Assembly (NCBI RefSeq): GCF_002937075.1
Contig: NZ_NHSJ01000087.1
Span: forward strand, 62,001 to 126,000
From: Rhodoblastus sphagnicola
GTDB lineage: Bacteria; Pseudomonadota; Alphaproteobacteria; Rhizobiales; Beijerinckiaceae
Direction of reading: 5' to 3'
Length of the DNA stretch: 64,000 nucleotides
A program made the position numbers and the translations under genes. How positions within the stretch are numbered: position 1 is the stretch's first letter; the number at the start of each line of letters is the position of its first letter. Below, in pieces: positions 62,363 through 64,000 of the stretch. The notes below the pieces were generated by a model that was given only the letters and a program-made list of their open reading frames with translations, did no database searches and was not told the origin of the DNA.

Positions 62363-64000
62363 TCAATCCGGGTCCGCCACATAGGCGTGAAACCGGATCA
62401 CCCCGTTGTCGTCCACTTCGCGGTGCAGGCCCTGGATTTCCGCTTCAAAACCAGGGAACAGATTGGCGCCGCGCTCGAACGTCTTGAGATAGTCCAGCAT
62501 CGGCCTGGCGCGCTCGTCGAGCACTTCGCCCGGCGCGATGGTGGCGATTCCCGGCGGATAGACCACGAACAGGGTGGTGGCGATCTTGCCGAACATTTCG
62601 TCGAGCGGCAGATAGCGCACCTGGTTGCGGGTGAGTTTCTGCACCGCCTCCTGCTGGCGCATCACCATGGTCGGCAGATGATCGGGCCGGAACTGGCGGC
62701 GTTGCAGGTCTGATGTGTTGGCCGCCTTGTAAAAGGCGTGCATCTGGCCGCACAGGTCGCGCAGCCGCATTTTGGCGTATTTCTTCGGGCGCTTGGCGAC
62801 GAATTCCGGAATGACCTCGTCGAGCGGCGCATTCTCGTCGTGATAGGTCTTGAAGGCGACCAAAGCCGAGATCAGCGCGCCGGCCTTGCTCGATTCCACG
62901 CCGGGGGTGAGCAGGAACAGCAGCGAGTTCAGGTCGTTCTTTTCCGCCACGATGCGGTTTTCGCGCAGATATTGCGCGACAATGGGCGCGGGCACGCCGT
63001 GGTCGAGATATTCGCCGGTCTTGCGGCTGAAGCCGGGCGTGATCAGTGTGAGCTTGCAAGGATCGGTCAGGGCGTAATTGTCGGACACATGCTGGAAACC
63101 GTGCCATTTGGCGCCGGGATCGAAGGTCCAGTAGGTGGAGTTTTCGGCGAGATCGTCGGTCGCCACGTCCTCCCAGGCCATCCAGCCGTCGGGCGTCTCG
63201 ACCTCGTCGGGCACGAAGGGGTCGAAGAACCAGGCGTTGGACCTGTCCTTGGCCTTTTCCGAGAATTCCTTGCCGAGCGCCCGGATTTTCTTGCGGATCT
63301 CGATGCCGAGCCGAATGGTGTCGTCCCACAGCACCACGCCGGACTTGCCCTTCATCATCTGCGCGCCGACGTCGAGCGAGGCGAACAAAGGATAAAACGG
63401 CGAGGTCGAGGCGTGGATGAGGAAGGTCTCGTTGAAGCGCTTGTGCTCGATGCGCCGGCTCTGGCCCTTGATGTGGCGATCCTTGAAATGGATTTGCGAG
63501 GCCTGCGAAAAACTCGCGAGCTGCTTGTGGGTCGATTGCGTTGCGATGATGCCCGGGGCGTTCGGACCAAGGTTTTGCAAGCCCATGGCGAAATGGCCGG
63601 CAAAGATCGGATGGAACTTCATGAAGCCGGCCCAGGCCTCGTCGAACAGGATATAGTCGCAGAGGTGGCCGATCTTGGCGAGGATCATTTCGGCATTGTA
63701 GATCGTGCCGTCATAGGAGCATTGCTCGATCACCGCCACGCGGAACGGGCGCTCGCGCTTCCAGGCGTCCATGTCGGTCACCAGCGGATTTTCGCGGATT
63801 TTGTCGCGGATCGCCTTCTCGTCCAAGGCCTCGTAGTCGATCGGGCCGATCAGGCCGAAAGCGTTGCGGTCGGTTTCGAGATAGACCGGTACGCCGCCGC
63901 CGAGCACGAGCGCGCCGTGATGCGCCGCCTTGTGGTTGTTGCGGTCAAACAGCACGAGATCGCCGGGCGCGACCAGAGCCGACAAAACGATCTTGTTGGA
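62363..64000 (-). CDS. Ornithine/lysine/arginine decarboxylase (5' end outside window)
   Basis: 546 residues are visible and the N-terminal part lies beyond the right edge. Fold-type I PLP decarboxylase: PGDLVLFDRNNHKAAHHGAL, LFDEAWAGFMKFHP (Asp binding PLP), PLP lysine in TQSTHKQLASFSQASQIHF, and a C-terminal domain ending RFHAYVADPD. Belongs to the large biodegradative type (Adi/Cad/Spe). Which amino acid it uses cannot be told from this part. Confidence 0.92.
   Translation of the reverse strand, partial: SNKIVLSALVAPGDLVLFDRNNHKAAHHGALVLGGGVPVYLETDRNAFGLIGPIDYEALDEKAIRDKIRENPLVTDMDAWKRERPFRVAVIEQCSYDGTIYNAEMILAKIGHLCDYILFDEAWAGFMKFHPIFAGHFAMGLQNLGPNAPGIIATQSTHKQLASFSQASQIHFKDRHIKGQSRRIEHKRFNETFLIHASTSPFYPLFASLDVGAQMMKGKSGVVLWDDTIRLGIEIRKKIRALGKEFSEKAKDRSNAWFFDPFVPDEVETPDGWMAWEDVATDDLAENSTYWTFDPGAKWHGFQHVSDNYALTDPCKLTLITPGFSRKTGEYLDHGVPAPIVAQYLRENRIVAEKNDLNSLLFLLTPGVESSKAGALISALVAFKTYHDENAPLDEVIPEFVAKRPKKYAKMRLRDLCGQMHAFYKAANTSDLQRRQFRPDHLPTMVMRQQEAVQKLTRNQVRYLPLDEMFGKIATTLFVVYPPGIATIAPGEVLDERARPMLDYLKTFERGANLFPGFEAEIQGLHREVDDNGVIRFHAYVADPD

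Overview
The window comes from the chromosome of a purple non-sulfur photosynthetic alphaproteobacterium (Hyphomicrobiales). It carries two LH2 antenna operons (pucBA), a PucC-type antenna assembly protein, a BciA-type 8-vinyl reductase, an uptake hydrogenase with an H2-sensing hydrogenase, and long stretches of rhizobial gene order. The antenna peptides read like those of Rhodoblastus (formerly Rhodopseudomonas) acidophilus. That genus assignment is my inference from remembered sequences. GC is high, with short AT-richer patches near 6.2-6.5, 48.9-49.9 and 53.4-53.7 kb.

Layout. 1-6.3 kb: hupS (runs off the left edge), a small secreted protein, hupVU, then a pucBA operon with LH3-like alpha residues, a degraded fragment of hupU, and an orphan coiled-coil membrane protein. 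6.5-20.7 kb: the dcw cell-wall and division cluster, all on the minus strand (rsmH, ftsL, ftsI, a fused murE-murF, mraY, murD with a repeat-derived tail, ftsW, murG, murC, a glutamine amidotransferase, murB). The usual ddl-ftsQAZ do not follow. 21-25.3 kb: rnpB, prmA, a PAP2 phosphatase, a metC-like gene, a complex I accessory subunit and tRNA-Arg(TCT). 25.7-33.3 kb: accessory region with a DSF-synthase-like crotonase followed by a membrane GGDEF-EAL protein, a second crotonase-like protein under a CtrA box, a frameshifted small exported gene, a candidate sRNA, a BLUF photoreceptor, an SDR/HxlR pair and RNase D. 33.3-41.4 kb: quinone reductase, EamA exporter, ppx, ppk, hdaA, an AI-2E family permease and a CDP-alcohol phosphatidyltransferase.

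41.6-46.6 kb is a photosynthesis island: pucC, a second pucBA with standard B850 residues, a divergent gene encoding a protein with four exact 59-residue repeats, bciA and a lone Flp pilin. It sits between genes that usually neighbour each other in Hyphomicrobiales (purM and the permease-hdaA-ppk block). 46.9-64 kb: purMN, an AT-rich LGFP-repeat protein, a parS site, a FIST-MCP receptor, an RlpA-like protein, ndk, aapJQM without aapP, membrane and hydrolase genes, a secreted RNase T2, kdsD and a partial ornithine/lysine/arginine decarboxylase.

How it fits together. Both puc promoters share two PpsR/CrtJ-type boxes (TGT-N12-ACA) 8 bp apart over the -35 and -10, so both antenna types should be repressed by oxygen or light. 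PucC assembles the antennae and BciA supplies reduced pigment precursor. The most interesting undescribed pieces are the repeat protein beside puc, the crotonase / GGDEF-EAL / crotonase signalling module, and the signs of repeat-driven or rearrangement-driven gene remodelling (murD tail, murE-murF fusion, hupU relic).
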